From Novosphingobium kunmingense (lineage in GTDB: Bacteria > Pseudomonadota > Alphaproteobacteria > Sphingomonadales > Sphingomonadaceae): a stretch of 64,000 nt of DNA. Position numbers and translations under genes: made by a program. Positions 1-7,893 of the stretch are shown here, in pieces (position 1 is the first letter of the stretch; each line of letters starts with the position of its first letter). The notes beneath the pieces were generated by a model, which was not told the DNA's origin, searched no databases, and saw only the letters and a list, made by a program, of their open reading frames with translations. The stretch lies in contig NZ_PHUF01000002.1 of assembly GCF_002813245.1 (NCBI RefSeq), positions 1,116,001 through 1,180,000 on the forward strand, written 5' to 3'.

Positions 1-827
1 GAATTGCCGATCCACAGTGCCACCAGGATCATCACCGGTCCGAGCAGCGCCACGCGCGACAGCTTGATGATCGTCGCCTCGGCTCCGGCGGCATCGGAAT
101 AGGTGAACCCGCCGCCGATCGCCTGGGCGACGTCGTGGATCGAGGCGCCGATCAGGAACCCGGCCTGCTGGTCGCTGAGCCCCATTTCCCCGGCGATCGC
201 GGGGTAGAGCGACATGGCCAGCGCGCTCGCCAGGCTGACCCCGACCAGGGTCAGCGCGAATTGGGCCTGGCTCAGCCGGTCGCGGCCGATGATGCCATAG
301 AGCGCCAGCGCCGCCGACGCGCCGCAGATCGCGGTCGCCCCGCCCGCGAGGATCCCGGCAAAGCGCGACTGCCCCGACAGCGCAGCCCCGCCAAGGCCGG
401 CAAAGAACGCGGTCGCCATGATCGCCAGCAGGGCGGCAAAGGGCCAGGGCCCCAACGCCACGACCTGGGCCACCGTGACCTGGAAGCCCAGCGCGACGAT
501 GCCCCAGCGCAGGCACGTGCGCGAGGCAAGGTCCAGCCCGGCATGGGTCGCCGGTTCGCGCGCCACGAAATTGAGCGCAAGGCCGATCAGCAGGCCGAGC
601 AGAATGATCGGAAAGCCATAGTGTTCCGCAAGCCAGGCCGCCGTGCCTGCCGCGACCCCGACCACGATCAGCCCGGGCGCATAGCGTCGCCAAAGCCGCG
701 CGGCTGACGGCCCTTCTTCCGCCTCGAGCCGTTCGGCGAGGTAGATCTCGCCGAACAGGTCGCCGCCATTGGGCAGCGCATCCCAGTTTGGCGACGATTG
801 CGGCCTGGTTCTGTCCGGCGGTGTCAT
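1..827 (-). CDS. yeiH: YeiH-family putative sulfate/sulfite exporter (C-terminus cut by window edge)
   Basis: The minus-strand frame is open from an ATG at 827 to the window start and encodes 275 residues; the family usually has about 340, so roughly 70 C-terminal residues lie outside. Hydrophobic helices start near residue 50. Conserved stretches include GGATAICGASAA and a later GASIHDVAQ, both hallmarks of the YeiH/UPF0324 family annotated as putative sulfate exporters. The gene diverges from an MFS permease 81 bp away and sits at the edge of a sulfoquinovose cluster whose monooxygenase must release sulfite. Export of sulfite or sulfate is therefore the inferred role. Substrate evidence for the family is thin, so the family is firm and the substrate is a hypothesis. 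Confidence 0.85.
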   Translation of the reverse strand, partial: MTPPDRTRPQSSPNWDALPNGGDLFGEIYLAERLEAEEGPSAARLWRRYAPGLIVVGVAAGTAAWLAEHYGFPIILLGLLIGLALNFVAREPATHAGLDLASRTCLRWGIVALGFQVTVAQVVALGPWPFAALLAIMATAFFAGLGGAALSGQSRFAGILAGGATAICGASAALALYGIIGRDRLSQAQFALTLVGVSLASALAMSLYPAIAGEMGLSDQQAGFLIGASIHDVAQAIGGGFTYSDAAGAEATIIKLSRVALLGPVMILVALWIGN

Positions 828-838
828 ATTGCGCTTTC

Positions 839-860
839 CTTAGCCCCACGAGCGGCTAAG
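839..860. promoter_or_regulatory. Perfect 7-bp inverted repeat in divergent yeiH/MFS promoter region
   Basis: CTTAGCC (839-845) and GGCTAAG (854-860) are exact inverted repeats separated by 8 bases. They lie in the 81-bp gap between the divergent exporter and MFS genes, where an operator could act on both. It could also form an RNA hairpin. No copy was noticed upstream of the sulfoquinovosidase, so assigning it to the LacI protein of this locus is only a guess. Confidence 0.35.
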
Positions 861-908
861 ATGCAAGCCGCAAGCGCCCCCGAGCGGCGCCAAGGGAGAG
901 CCCATAGC

Positions 909-2189
909 ATGACCGACGCCCCCGCGAACCCCTCTGCCAGGTTGGCGCCGAGCGAGGCCGAGCGCATCCTCGCCAGGAGCCGCAAGTGGTTGATCGCGCT
1001 GCTGTTCTTCGGAACGATCATCAATTACGTGGACCGCCAGGTGCTGTCGCTATTGAAGCCGACGATCTCGGCCGAATACGGCTGGGGCGATGCGGAATTC
1101 GCCCACTTTGCCTCGGCCAGCCAGCTTGCCGCGGCCGGCGCCTTGCTGTTCGTCGGCTGGTTGATCGACCGTTTCGGCGTGCGGCTGGCCTATGGAACGG
1201 CAGTCGGACTGTGGTCGCTTGCCGGAATCGCCCACGCCTTTGCCGCCACGGTCGGCCAGTTCGTCGCGGCGCGGGTGGCTTTGGTGGCGGTCGAAGCGGT
1301 CAACACCCCGGCGGCGGTCAAGGCGGCGGCGCAGTACCTGCCGATCAAGCAGCGTTCGATGGCAGTGGGCATCGTCAACACCGCTCCCAATCTCGGCAAC
1401 ATCCTCGCTCCGCTGACCGTGGTTCCCTTTGCGGTGGTGTTCGGGTGGAAGGCCGCCTTCATCGTCACCGGTCTGCTCGGCTTCGTCTGGCTGGCCTTCT
1501 GGATCGCCGGCACGCGCCGCCTGCGCGCCCTGCCCCGCGCGGAGGCCCCCGGCGAAGGCCCTGCCCGTTCGTCCTATGGCGAGGCGCTGGCCGACCGCAA
1601 GACCTGGGCGATCATGGGGGCCAAGGCGATCACCGACATGTTCTGGTGGTTCTTCACCTTCTGGCTGCCCGACCTGTTCAACAAGGTCTTCCACCTCAGC
1701 CAGTCCGAGCTGGTCGGCCCGACGGCGCTGGCCTTCAGCCTGGCAGCGCTGGGCGCGCTCACGTCGGGCAAGCTGTTCGGGGTCCTGCTCGACGGGCGTT
1801 CGGTCAACGCCGCGCGCAAGACCAGTATGCTGCTCTACGCGTTGGTCATCCTGCCGATTCCGCTCGCCCTGACCGTCGACAGCGCCTGGACGGCGGCGGC
1901 GCTGATCGGCCTCGGGCTGTTCGCGCACCAGGGCTTTTCGACCAACATCTTCGGCTTTGCCGCCGACGCGATCCCCGCCCGCCGCGTGGCGACGGTGATG
2001 GCACTGGGCGCGGTTGCCGGCAATGTCGCCGGCTTCGGCATCCAGGAAGCGACGGGCCGGCTGCTGACCAACGGGATCGGCTACGCCCCGCTGTTCTGGG
2101 TCGCGGCCTTCGCCTATCTGGCGGCGCTGGGCTGGATCCACCTGCTGGTTCCGCGCATCGTGGCCGAGGACGGCGACCAGCCGGGCTGA
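909..2189 (+). CDS. MFS permease, anion:cation symporter (ExuT-like) family; candidate sulfoquinovose importer
   Basis: Inner-membrane transporter of 426 residues with about 12 hydrophobic segments. The ATG at 909 has an AGGGAGAG ribosome site about 8 bases upstream and is preferred over the in-frame start at 798. The N-terminal NYVDRQ motif followed by a WLIDRFGVR loop is typical of the ACS family (hexuronate, galactonate and tartrate transporters). These carry anionic sugars in symport with protons, which suits the sulfonated sugar sulfoquinovose or its glycoside. It converges on a TonB receptor with a shared terminator and diverges from yeiH. The family is confident; the substrate is inferred only from the locus. 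Hexuronate remains an alternative, but no uronate catabolic gene is nearby. Confidence 0.85.
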   Translation: MTDAPANPSARLAPSEAERILARSRKWLIALLFFGTIINYVDRQVLSLLKPTISAEYGWGDAEFAHFASASQLAAAGALLFVGWLIDRFGVRLAYGTAVGLWSLAGIAHAFAATVGQFVAARVALVAVEAVNTPAAVKAAAQYLPIKQRSMAVGIVNTAPNLGNILAPLTVVPFAVVFGWKAAFIVTGLLGFVWLAFWIAGTRRLRALPRAEAPGEGPARSSYGEALADRKTWAIMGAKAITDMFWWFFTFWLPDLFNKVFHLSQSELVGPTALAFSLAALGALTSGKLFGVLLDGRSVNAARKTSMLLYALVILPIPLALTVDSAWTAAALIGLGLFAHQGFSTNIFGFAADAIPARRVATVMALGAVAGNVAGFGIQEATGRLLTNGIGYAPLFWVAAFAYLAALGWIHLLVPRIVAEDGDQPG

Positions 2190-2207
2190 ACCTTTCGCGG
2201 GCACACG

Positions 2208-2242
2208 AAAAGGCCGCGGGGATCGCTCCCCGCGGCCTTTTT
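2208..2242. terminator. Bidirectional intrinsic terminator between MFS gene and TonB receptor
   Basis: A perfect 10-bp GC-rich stem, GGCCGCGGGG (2212-2221) with CCCCGCGGCC (2228-2237), has a 6-base loop, AAAA on the left and TTTTT on the right. It sits between two convergent genes, and the A and T runs let it work in both directions. Confidence 0.92.
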
Positions 2243-2261
2243 CCTTGCGACCCTGCGGACT

Positions 2262-4718
2262 TTAGAATTCGGCCTTGGCCGTCACTCCGAAATAGCGATC
2301 CGCATCGCGCGGGATCTGGTAGCGGTAGGCCCCCGAAGGCCCGCTGGTGCTGACCGCCGAGATGTAGGACGTGTCGAACAGGTTGCGCACCACCGCGCTG
2401 ATCTTGAACCGGTCGTCCGGCTCGATCAGCGAGATCGAGGCGTTGACGATGCCATAGCCGTCGATCGTGGTCGCCTTGGCGATGACCGGATCGGGGGTCA
2501 GGAACAGGCTTTGCTCCGACTGATAGGAGCCCTGCACATTGATCCCGATGTCCACCGCGCCGCCGGTGCGCAGGCGGTAGTCGGCGGCCAGGCTGCCCTT
2601 GAACTTCGGCGCGAAGGGCAAGGTCGTTCCATCGGCGACGATATCGTTGGGCGTGCGCACCGGCGGCGGATTGAAGTGGTCGATCTGCGCGTCGGTATAG
2701 GCCGCGCCGCCGGTCAGCGAGAAATCGGCCGTCGGACGCCAGGCCATGTCCAGCTCGACGCCGCGGGTCGAGACCGTGCCGGCGTTGGTGAAGCGGGCGA
2801 TGGTCGTCGTCTGCCCGCCGACGATCAGCGTGTCGGGGTTGTTGGCCTGGAAGTTGTAGTACTTGGCATAGAATCCCGCGAGGTTCAGCGTCAGCGTGCC
2901 GCCCAGAAGGGTGTTCTTGAGACCGACTTCGTAGGCGTCCGAGGTTTCCGGTTCCAGCGCCTTCAGCCCGGTCGGCTGAAGGTTGAAGAACAGGTTGAAC
3001 GCCGGCCCCTTGTAGCCGCGGGTATAGGTTGCATAACCGGTCACGTCGCGGCTGAAGTCGAACTGGGCGCCGACCTTGCCCGACAGGTTGTCGGCGGTGG
3101 TCTTCTCCGTCAGCGGCACGCCGTTGGTGAAGGCGGCGGCCTGGGTCTGCGCCGTGGTCGGCGCGACGCCCGCCGCGATCAAGGCGCGGTAACGGGCATA
3201 GACACCGGCATCAAACGGCGGCTGCGACGCGCCGTTGCCCGCGCTGGTGACGCGCACGAAGGACACGTCGAGCTGGTCCATCGTGTAGCGCAGCCCCGCC
3301 AGCAGGCGGAACGCATCGGTGATGTTGAAGGTGGTCTGCGCGAACAGCGCGAGGTTCTTCTGCGCGTTGTCATAGGTCGCGCGGCCGAAGGCAGTGCCTG
3401 TCGGTCCGGCCAGCGTGCTGGTGCACGGGGTCAGTACGCCTGCCGGCGCCACTGCGCCGGTCGCCAGGCTGCAGAAGGTGTTGTCGCGCTGGAACACGCG
3501 CTTGGTGTAGGTGTACGAATAGTACGCCCCCAGCACATAGTCGAAGAACTGGTTCCCCGGCGAGGTCAGGCGCAGTTCCTGGCTGAAGGTCCACCCGGTC
3601 TGCGGGCCGGTGTCGTGCGACTGCGGCACCCCGATGTAGGGCTGCGGGTAGAAGTCGCCGTCGCGGATCTCGTTGTTGGCAAAGTTGCGATAGGCGGTGA
3701 TCGAGGTCACGGTCTGGCCGCCCAGTTCGGCGTCGAACTGTCCCGAGAAGCCGTAGCCCGTCTCGATCGTGCGGGTGACGAGGTTCTGGTTGACCGCACG
3801 GGTGCGATCGCCGGCGAGCGTCGGAAGCACCGTCTGGATCAGGTTGAGACTGGCGGTGTTGACCGCGCCCGGCGTCGTGCTGGTCGCGCCGAAGAGCGGC
3901 GGGCCGCCGATCACGTCGGCGCAGCAATCGTCGTCGTTCTTGTGATAGTCGCCGATCAGCGTCACCCGCACGGCATCGCTGATGTCGCCCTGCACGATCG
4001 AACGCACGCCCCAGTGTTCGAAGCCGTTGACCCGGCGGTTCACGCCCGGCGCCACGTTGAAGATGTTGCCGTCGTACTTGTCGTAGAAGGCCGTGGTGCG
4101 GGTGCGCAGGCTGTCCGACAGCGGCAAGTCGACCGAACCGCGCACGCGGTATTCGGTGCCGTTGTCGAAGAACAGGCCGCCCTCGACCTCGGCCCCGAAG
4201 TCGCGGCCGGGCATCTTCGAGACGATGTTGATCACGCCGGCGCTGGCGTTCTTGCCGAACAGCGTGCCCTGCGGTCCGCGCAGCACTTCCATGCGGGCGA
4301 TATCGGCGAGGTCGCTGAAGGCTTCGGCCGCGCGGCTCAACACCACGCCGTCAAGCACGGTCGAGACCGACGGTTCGACCGCGATCGAGAACGAAGTCGT
4401 GCCGAGGCCGCGCAGGAACAGCGTCTGGTTGAGCGAGGTGCCGGCCTTGACGAAGTTGAGCGACGGGACCAGCTGCGTCGCGCCTTCGAGGCTCGAGCGC
4501 GAGGCGTTGCTCACCGCGTCGCCGCTCAGCACGGAGACCGCCAGCGGCACGTCCTGCAGGCGTTCGGTCCGCTTCTGCGCGGTGACGACGATTTCGCCCG
4601 GAGGGGCTTCGGCCTCGACCGCGGCCTCGCCGGCTGGCGCGGCATCCTGCGCCAGCGCGGGCGCGGACAGGAAGGCGATCAGCGGCAAGGCCGACGACAA
4701 GCGAAACAGGTGCTTCAT
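2262..4718 (-). CDS. TonB-dependent outer-membrane receptor
   Basis: Outer-membrane active transporter of 818 residues. A signal peptide (about residues 1-23, ending ALAQ) precedes a plug domain with the sphingomonad-type sequence EIVVTAQKRTERLQDVPLAVSV and RGPQGTLFGKNASAGVINI. A 22-strand barrel follows and the protein ends in phenylalanine, as outer-membrane barrels do. It diverges from the sulfoquinovosidase operon across 173 bp. Sphingomonads often use TonB receptors where rhizobia use porins plus ABC binding proteins, so import of sulfoquinovosyl glycerol or sulfolipid fragments is the contextual guess. A siderophore or another glycan cannot be excluded from sequence. Long antisense frames over this gene are GC-skew artefacts. 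Confidence 0.93.
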   Translation of the reverse strand: MKHLFRLSSALPLIAFLSAPALAQDAAPAGEAAVEAEAPPGEIVVTAQKRTERLQDVPLAVSVLSGDAVSNASRSSLEGATQLVPSLNFVKAGTSLNQTLFLRGLGTTSFSIAVEPSVSTVLDGVVLSRAAEAFSDLADIARMEVLRGPQGTLFGKNASAGVINIVSKMPGRDFGAEVEGGLFFDNGTEYRVRGSVDLPLSDSLRTRTTAFYDKYDGNIFNVAPGVNRRVNGFEHWGVRSIVQGDISDAVRVTLIGDYHKNDDDCCADVIGGPPLFGATSTTPGAVNTASLNLIQTVLPTLAGDRTRAVNQNLVTRTIETGYGFSGQFDAELGGQTVTSITAYRNFANNEIRDGDFYPQPYIGVPQSHDTGPQTGWTFSQELRLTSPGNQFFDYVLGAYYSYTYTKRVFQRDNTFCSLATGAVAPAGVLTPCTSTLAGPTGTAFGRATYDNAQKNLALFAQTTFNITDAFRLLAGLRYTMDQLDVSFVRVTSAGNGASQPPFDAGVYARYRALIAAGVAPTTAQTQAAAFTNGVPLTEKTTADNLSGKVGAQFDFSRDVTGYATYTRGYKGPAFNLFFNLQPTGLKALEPETSDAYEVGLKNTLLGGTLTLNLAGFYAKYYNFQANNPDTLIVGGQTTTIARFTNAGTVSTRGVELDMAWRPTADFSLTGGAAYTDAQIDHFNPPPVRTPNDIVADGTTLPFAPKFKGSLAADYRLRTGGAVDIGINVQGSYQSEQSLFLTPDPVIAKATTIDGYGIVNASISLIEPDDRFKISAVVRNLFDTSYISAVSTSGPSGAYRYQIPRDADRYFGVTAKAEF

Positions 4719-4824
4719 TTCAGAAATCCTCCCTCTGCCCCGGACCGAACCGGTGGCCGTGACGTTACGCGGCGCGTTCCATCGCGCCTGCCGTGGGCCT
4801 TGAAATGATCGCGAACGCTCGATA

Positions 4825-4855
4825 TGTCAAGCGGTGTCACACAAGGACAAAGACA
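4825..4855. promoter_or_regulatory. Clustered TGTCA/GACA half-sites upstream of sulfoquinovosidase
   Basis: TGTCA occurs at 4825-4829 and 4835-4839, a 10-bp repeat period or one helical turn. The complementary GACA occurs at 4846-4849 and 4852-4855. This sits between the divergent receptor and the catabolic operon, where the LacI-family protein would be expected to bind. The sites do not form the usual tight LacI palindrome with a central CG, so this is a weak candidate operator. Confidence 0.25.
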
Positions 4856-4891
4856 TCGGGTCACAAAGCCCGGAACGATGGGAAACGGGAT

Positions 4892-6883
4892 GTGAGGGAC
4901 GGGTTTTCAGCGTCCGGAGACGGTTTCGACCTGCATTTTGCAGGGCGAATCGTTCTGCGGCACCGGCCAGATTGTCCGGCGGTGGTCACATCGCGCGGCA
5001 AGGCCGATGTCGCCATGACGCTGGGCAACTTCACCATCTCCGATTCGCCCTCCGACGCGCGGCACGCGGTTCGCGTCGATCTGGTGGATGAAGCCACGGT
5101 AACCCTGTCCGACGCGGCGGGGGCAATCGCCCGGCTGCAGTTCGATGGTGGCTCCCTTGTGGTCCGGGCGCTGGCACCGGGGCATCACCGCATTGCGATC
5201 GCCTTCCACGCCGAACCGGGCGAGGCCGTCTGGGGTGGCGGCGAGCAGTTCAGCTATCTCGCCCTCAACGGCCGGCGCTTCCCGATGTGGACCAGCGAAC
5301 CCGGCGTCGGCCGCGAACCCGATGCCCCGCAGGCGGCGCTGACCGGCCACGGCACCGGCGATTACTGGACCACCAATTTCCCCCAGCCGACTTTCCTGAC
5401 CTCGCGCTGGCTGGCCGTGCATTGCAACGCCAGCACCTACAGCGTGCTCGACTTTACCGATCCGGCCGCTCACCGGGTCGAGGTATGGGCCGGCGACACC
5501 AGCTTCGATCTGTTCGCCGCCGACAGTCCGGCCGGCCTGGTCGGGCAACTTTCAGAGCGCTTCGGGCGCCAGCCTCCCCTGCCCGACTGGGCGATCGGCG
5601 GCGCGATCGTCGGCCTCAAGGATGGCGCGCGCAGCTTCGAGCGGCTCGAACGCTTCGTCGAAGCCGGAGCCGCCATTTCCGGCATCTGGTGCGAGGACTG
5701 GGCCGGCATCCGCGAGACCAGCTTCGGGCGCCGGCTGTTCTGGGACTGGCGTCGCAGCGAACAGCGCTATCCCGACCTGCCCGCGCGGATCGCGGCGCTG
5801 AAGGCGCGCGGCATCCGCTTCCTCGCCTATGCCAACCCCTACCTCGCGATCGACGGGCTGCTTTACGAAGAGGGGCTCGAGGGCGATCACTACGTGCGTG
5901 ACGACCACGGCGCCGTGTTGCTCACCGATTTCGGCGAGTTCACCTGCGCCTCGCTCGATTTCACCCGCGAGGAAACCTGCGCCTGGTTCGCCGACCGGGT
6001 GCTGGGCCAGGAAATGCTCGACATCGGGGTGTCCGGCTGGATGGCCGATTTCGGCGAGTATATTCCTGCCGATGCCCGCTTCGCTGACGGGACGACGGGA
6101 ATGGAAACGCACAACCGCTACCCCGTGCTGTGGGCCGAGGTGAACGCGCGCGCCGTCGCCAGCCGCGGCCAGACCGGCGAGGCGGTGTTCTTCATGCGCT
6201 CGGGCTTTTCGGGCGTGCAGCAGCATTGCGCGCTGCTGTGGGCGGGCGACCAGTCGGTCGATTTCAGCCGCCACGACGGGATCGGCACGGTGATCACCGC
6301 GACGCTCTCGGCGGGCCTCCTCGGCAGCGCCTATTCGCATTCGGACTGCGGCGGCTACACCTCGCTTCACGGCAACCTGCGCAGCGCCGAGGTGATGCGG
6401 CGGTGGTGCGAGATGGCGGCCTTCGCGCCGTTCATGCGCAGCCACGAAGGCAACCGCCCCGACGACAACCTGCAATACGACAGCACGCCCGAACTGCTTG
6501 CCTGCTTTGCCCGGTGGAGCCGGGTCCACGCGCACCTGGCGCCCTATGTGCGCCACCTGTGCGACGAGGCGGCGAGCCAGGGCCTTCCGGTCCAGCGCCC
6601 GCTGTTCCTCCACCATCCCGACGATCCCGCGCTCTGGACGGTGCAGGACGCGTTCCTTTACGGTGCCGACCTGCTGGTTGCCCCGGTGATCGAGGAAGGT
6701 GCCATGGAACGGGATGTCGTGCTGCCGGGGACGGAGCCCTGGCGCCATGTGTGGAGCGGCGCGGACTATGCGCCGGGCGCCCACCGCGTGGCCGCCCCGC
6801 TCGACGCGCCGCCGGTTTTCTTCCGCACGGACAGCAAGTTTGCCGCACTGTTCGCGGCCCTGCCCAAGGCGCTGGCGCGATGA
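4892..6883 (+). CDS. Sulfoquinovosidase, GH31 (YihQ/SmoI-like)
   Basis: Hydrolyses the alpha-glycosidic bond of sulfoquinovosyl glycerides, giving sulfoquinovose (SQ) and glycerol. The protein is colinear with E. coli YihQ: GGGEQFSYLALNGR, PMWTSEPGVGR, NFPQPTF and RSHEGNRPDDN all have YihQ counterparts. With the GTG at 4892 as start (663 residues), the nucleophile is Asp386 in WMADFGEY and the acid/base is Asp453 in WAGDQS, 67 residues apart as in YihQ. The sulfonate pocket reads Lys243, Glu268, Arg281, Trp284, Tyr489, the K-E-R-W-Y version known from Agrobacterium rather than the Q-Q-R-W-Y of E. coli. No signal peptide is seen, so it is cytoplasmic. The frame is also open upstream to GTG 4793 and ATG 4805; 4892 was chosen because it has a GGGA site and matches the YihQ N-terminus. 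It is first in an operon. Confidence 0.93.
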   Translation: MRDGFSASGDGFDLHFAGRIVLRHRPDCPAVVTSRGKADVAMTLGNFTISDSPSDARHAVRVDLVDEATVTLSDAAGAIARLQFDGGSLVVRALAPGHHRIAIAFHAEPGEAVWGGGEQFSYLALNGRRFPMWTSEPGVGREPDAPQAALTGHGTGDYWTTNFPQPTFLTSRWLAVHCNASTYSVLDFTDPAAHRVEVWAGDTSFDLFAADSPAGLVGQLSERFGRQPPLPDWAIGGAIVGLKDGARSFERLERFVEAGAAISGIWCEDWAGIRETSFGRRLFWDWRRSEQRYPDLPARIAALKARGIRFLAYANPYLAIDGLLYEEGLEGDHYVRDDHGAVLLTDFGEFTCASLDFTREETCAWFADRVLGQEMLDIGVSGWMADFGEYIPADARFADGTTGMETHNRYPVLWAEVNARAVASRGQTGEAVFFMRSGFSGVQQHCALLWAGDQSVDFSRHDGIGTVITATLSAGLLGSAYSHSDCGGYTSLHGNLRSAEVMRRWCEMAAFAPFMRSHEGNRPDDNLQYDSTPELLACFARWSRVHAHLAPYVRHLCDEAASQGLPVQRPLFLHHPDDPALWTVQDAFLYGADLLVAPVIEEGAMERDVVLPGTEPWRHVWSGADYAPGAHRVAAPLDAPPVFFRTDSKFAALFAALPKALAR

Positions 6884-7893
6884 GCGAGCGCAGCAACATC
6901 CGCGACGTGGCGGCCAAGGCCGGCGTAGCGGTCAAGACCGTCAGCCGCGTGCTCAACGGACATCCCTATGTCAGCGCCGAGACCCGCGAGCGGGTGGAAA
7001 TGGCGATGCGCGAGCTCGATTTCCGCCCTTCGATCGCGGCGCGGATCCTGTCGGGCGCCAAGTCCAACCAGATCGCGCTGATCTACGACAACCACAGTCC
7101 CTACTACATGTTCCAGATCCAGAAGGGCTGCTGGGATCGCTGCCACGAGGAAGGCATCCGCCTGCTCGCCCAGCCGGTCGACGTGTCCGATCCCCGCGTC
7201 GGCGAGGAGGTGCGCGGGCTGATCAGCGAAACCCACGTCGACGGCATCGTGCTGTCCTCGCCGGTGACCGATTGCGAACCGGTGCTTCGCACTCTCGACG
7301 CGCTCGACATTCCCTTCGTCAGGATCTCGCCGGGCACCAACCGCTCGCTGACCAGCAGCGTGTTCATGGACGATACGCAGGCCGCCGACGACATGACCAC
7401 CCACCTCATCAACCTGGGGCACCGGAGGATCGGCTTCATCAAGGGCCATCCCAACCACATGGCGTCCGACGATCGCCTGTTCGGCTATCGCCGTGCGCTC
7501 GACCGCGCTGGCATCGCCTTCGAACCGGCTTTGGTCTGCGAAGGCGAGTTCGACTTCGACAGCGGCGTGCGCGGCGGGATGGCCCTGCTCGACCTGAAGG
7601 TGCCGCCGACCGCGATCTTTGCCGCGAACGACGACATGGCCGCCGGCGTGCTGGCCCTTGCGCACGACCGCAATCTCGACCTTCCGGGCGATCTTTCCGT
7701 CGCCGGTTTCGACGATACGACCCTTGCCCGCACCGTCTGGCCTCCGCTGACCACGATCCACCAGCCGATGGCCGAACTGGCCCGTACCGCCACCGATATT
7801 CTCATCACCGGAGGCGATATCACCCATCGCCGCCTGCCCCATGCCCTTGTCGAGCGCGCTTCGGTCGCTCCGCCAAATAGGATAGTTTCATGA
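6880..7893 (+). CDS. LacI-family transcriptional regulator
   Basis: Regulator of 337 residues. An N-terminal LacI helix-turn-helix (residues 5-30, IRDVAAKAGVAVKTVSRVLN, with HPYVSAETRERV after it) is followed by a periplasmic-binding-protein-like effector domain ending with AGFDDTTLARTVWPPLTTIHQP. Its ATG overlaps the sulfoquinovosidase stop by 4 nt. It most likely represses this operon and the divergent receptor, with SQ, SQ-glycerol or a downstream sugar as inducer. The E. coli SQ regulator CsqR (YihW) is of the DeoR family, so this regulator type is not universal for the pathway. Effector and operator are not determined by the sequence. Confidence 0.93.
   Translation: MSERSNIRDVAAKAGVAVKTVSRVLNGHPYVSAETRERVEMAMRELDFRPSIAARILSGAKSNQIALIYDNHSPYYMFQIQKGCWDRCHEEGIRLLAQPVDVSDPRVGEEVRGLISETHVDGIVLSSPVTDCEPVLRTLDALDIPFVRISPGTNRSLTSSVFMDDTQAADDMTTHLINLGHRRIGFIKGHPNHMASDDRLFGYRRALDRAGIAFEPALVCEGEFDFDSGVRGGMALLDLKVPPTAIFAANDDMAAGVLALAHDRNLDLPGDLSVAGFDDTTLARTVWPPLTTIHQPMAELARTATDILITGGDITHRRLPHALVERASVAPPNRIVS

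Noticed and set aside
135..707. 190-residue plus-strand frame at the window start
   Set aside because: It is opposite the YeiH-family gene, which has clear family motifs on the minus strand.
909..2189. Hexuronate transporter of a uronate pathway
   Set aside because: The family fits, but no uronate isomerase, KdgK or related gene is present; SQ-related transport fits the context better.
2511..4808. 765-residue open frame on the plus strand
   Set aside because: It is antisense to the TonB receptor; its low-complexity Arg/Gly/Val composition is a GC-skew shadow.
4892..6883. Generic alpha-glucosidase or alpha-xylosidase call for the GH31 gene
   Set aside because: The sulfonate-binding residues, YihQ-like segments throughout and the monooxygenase neighbours support sulfoquinovosidase instead.
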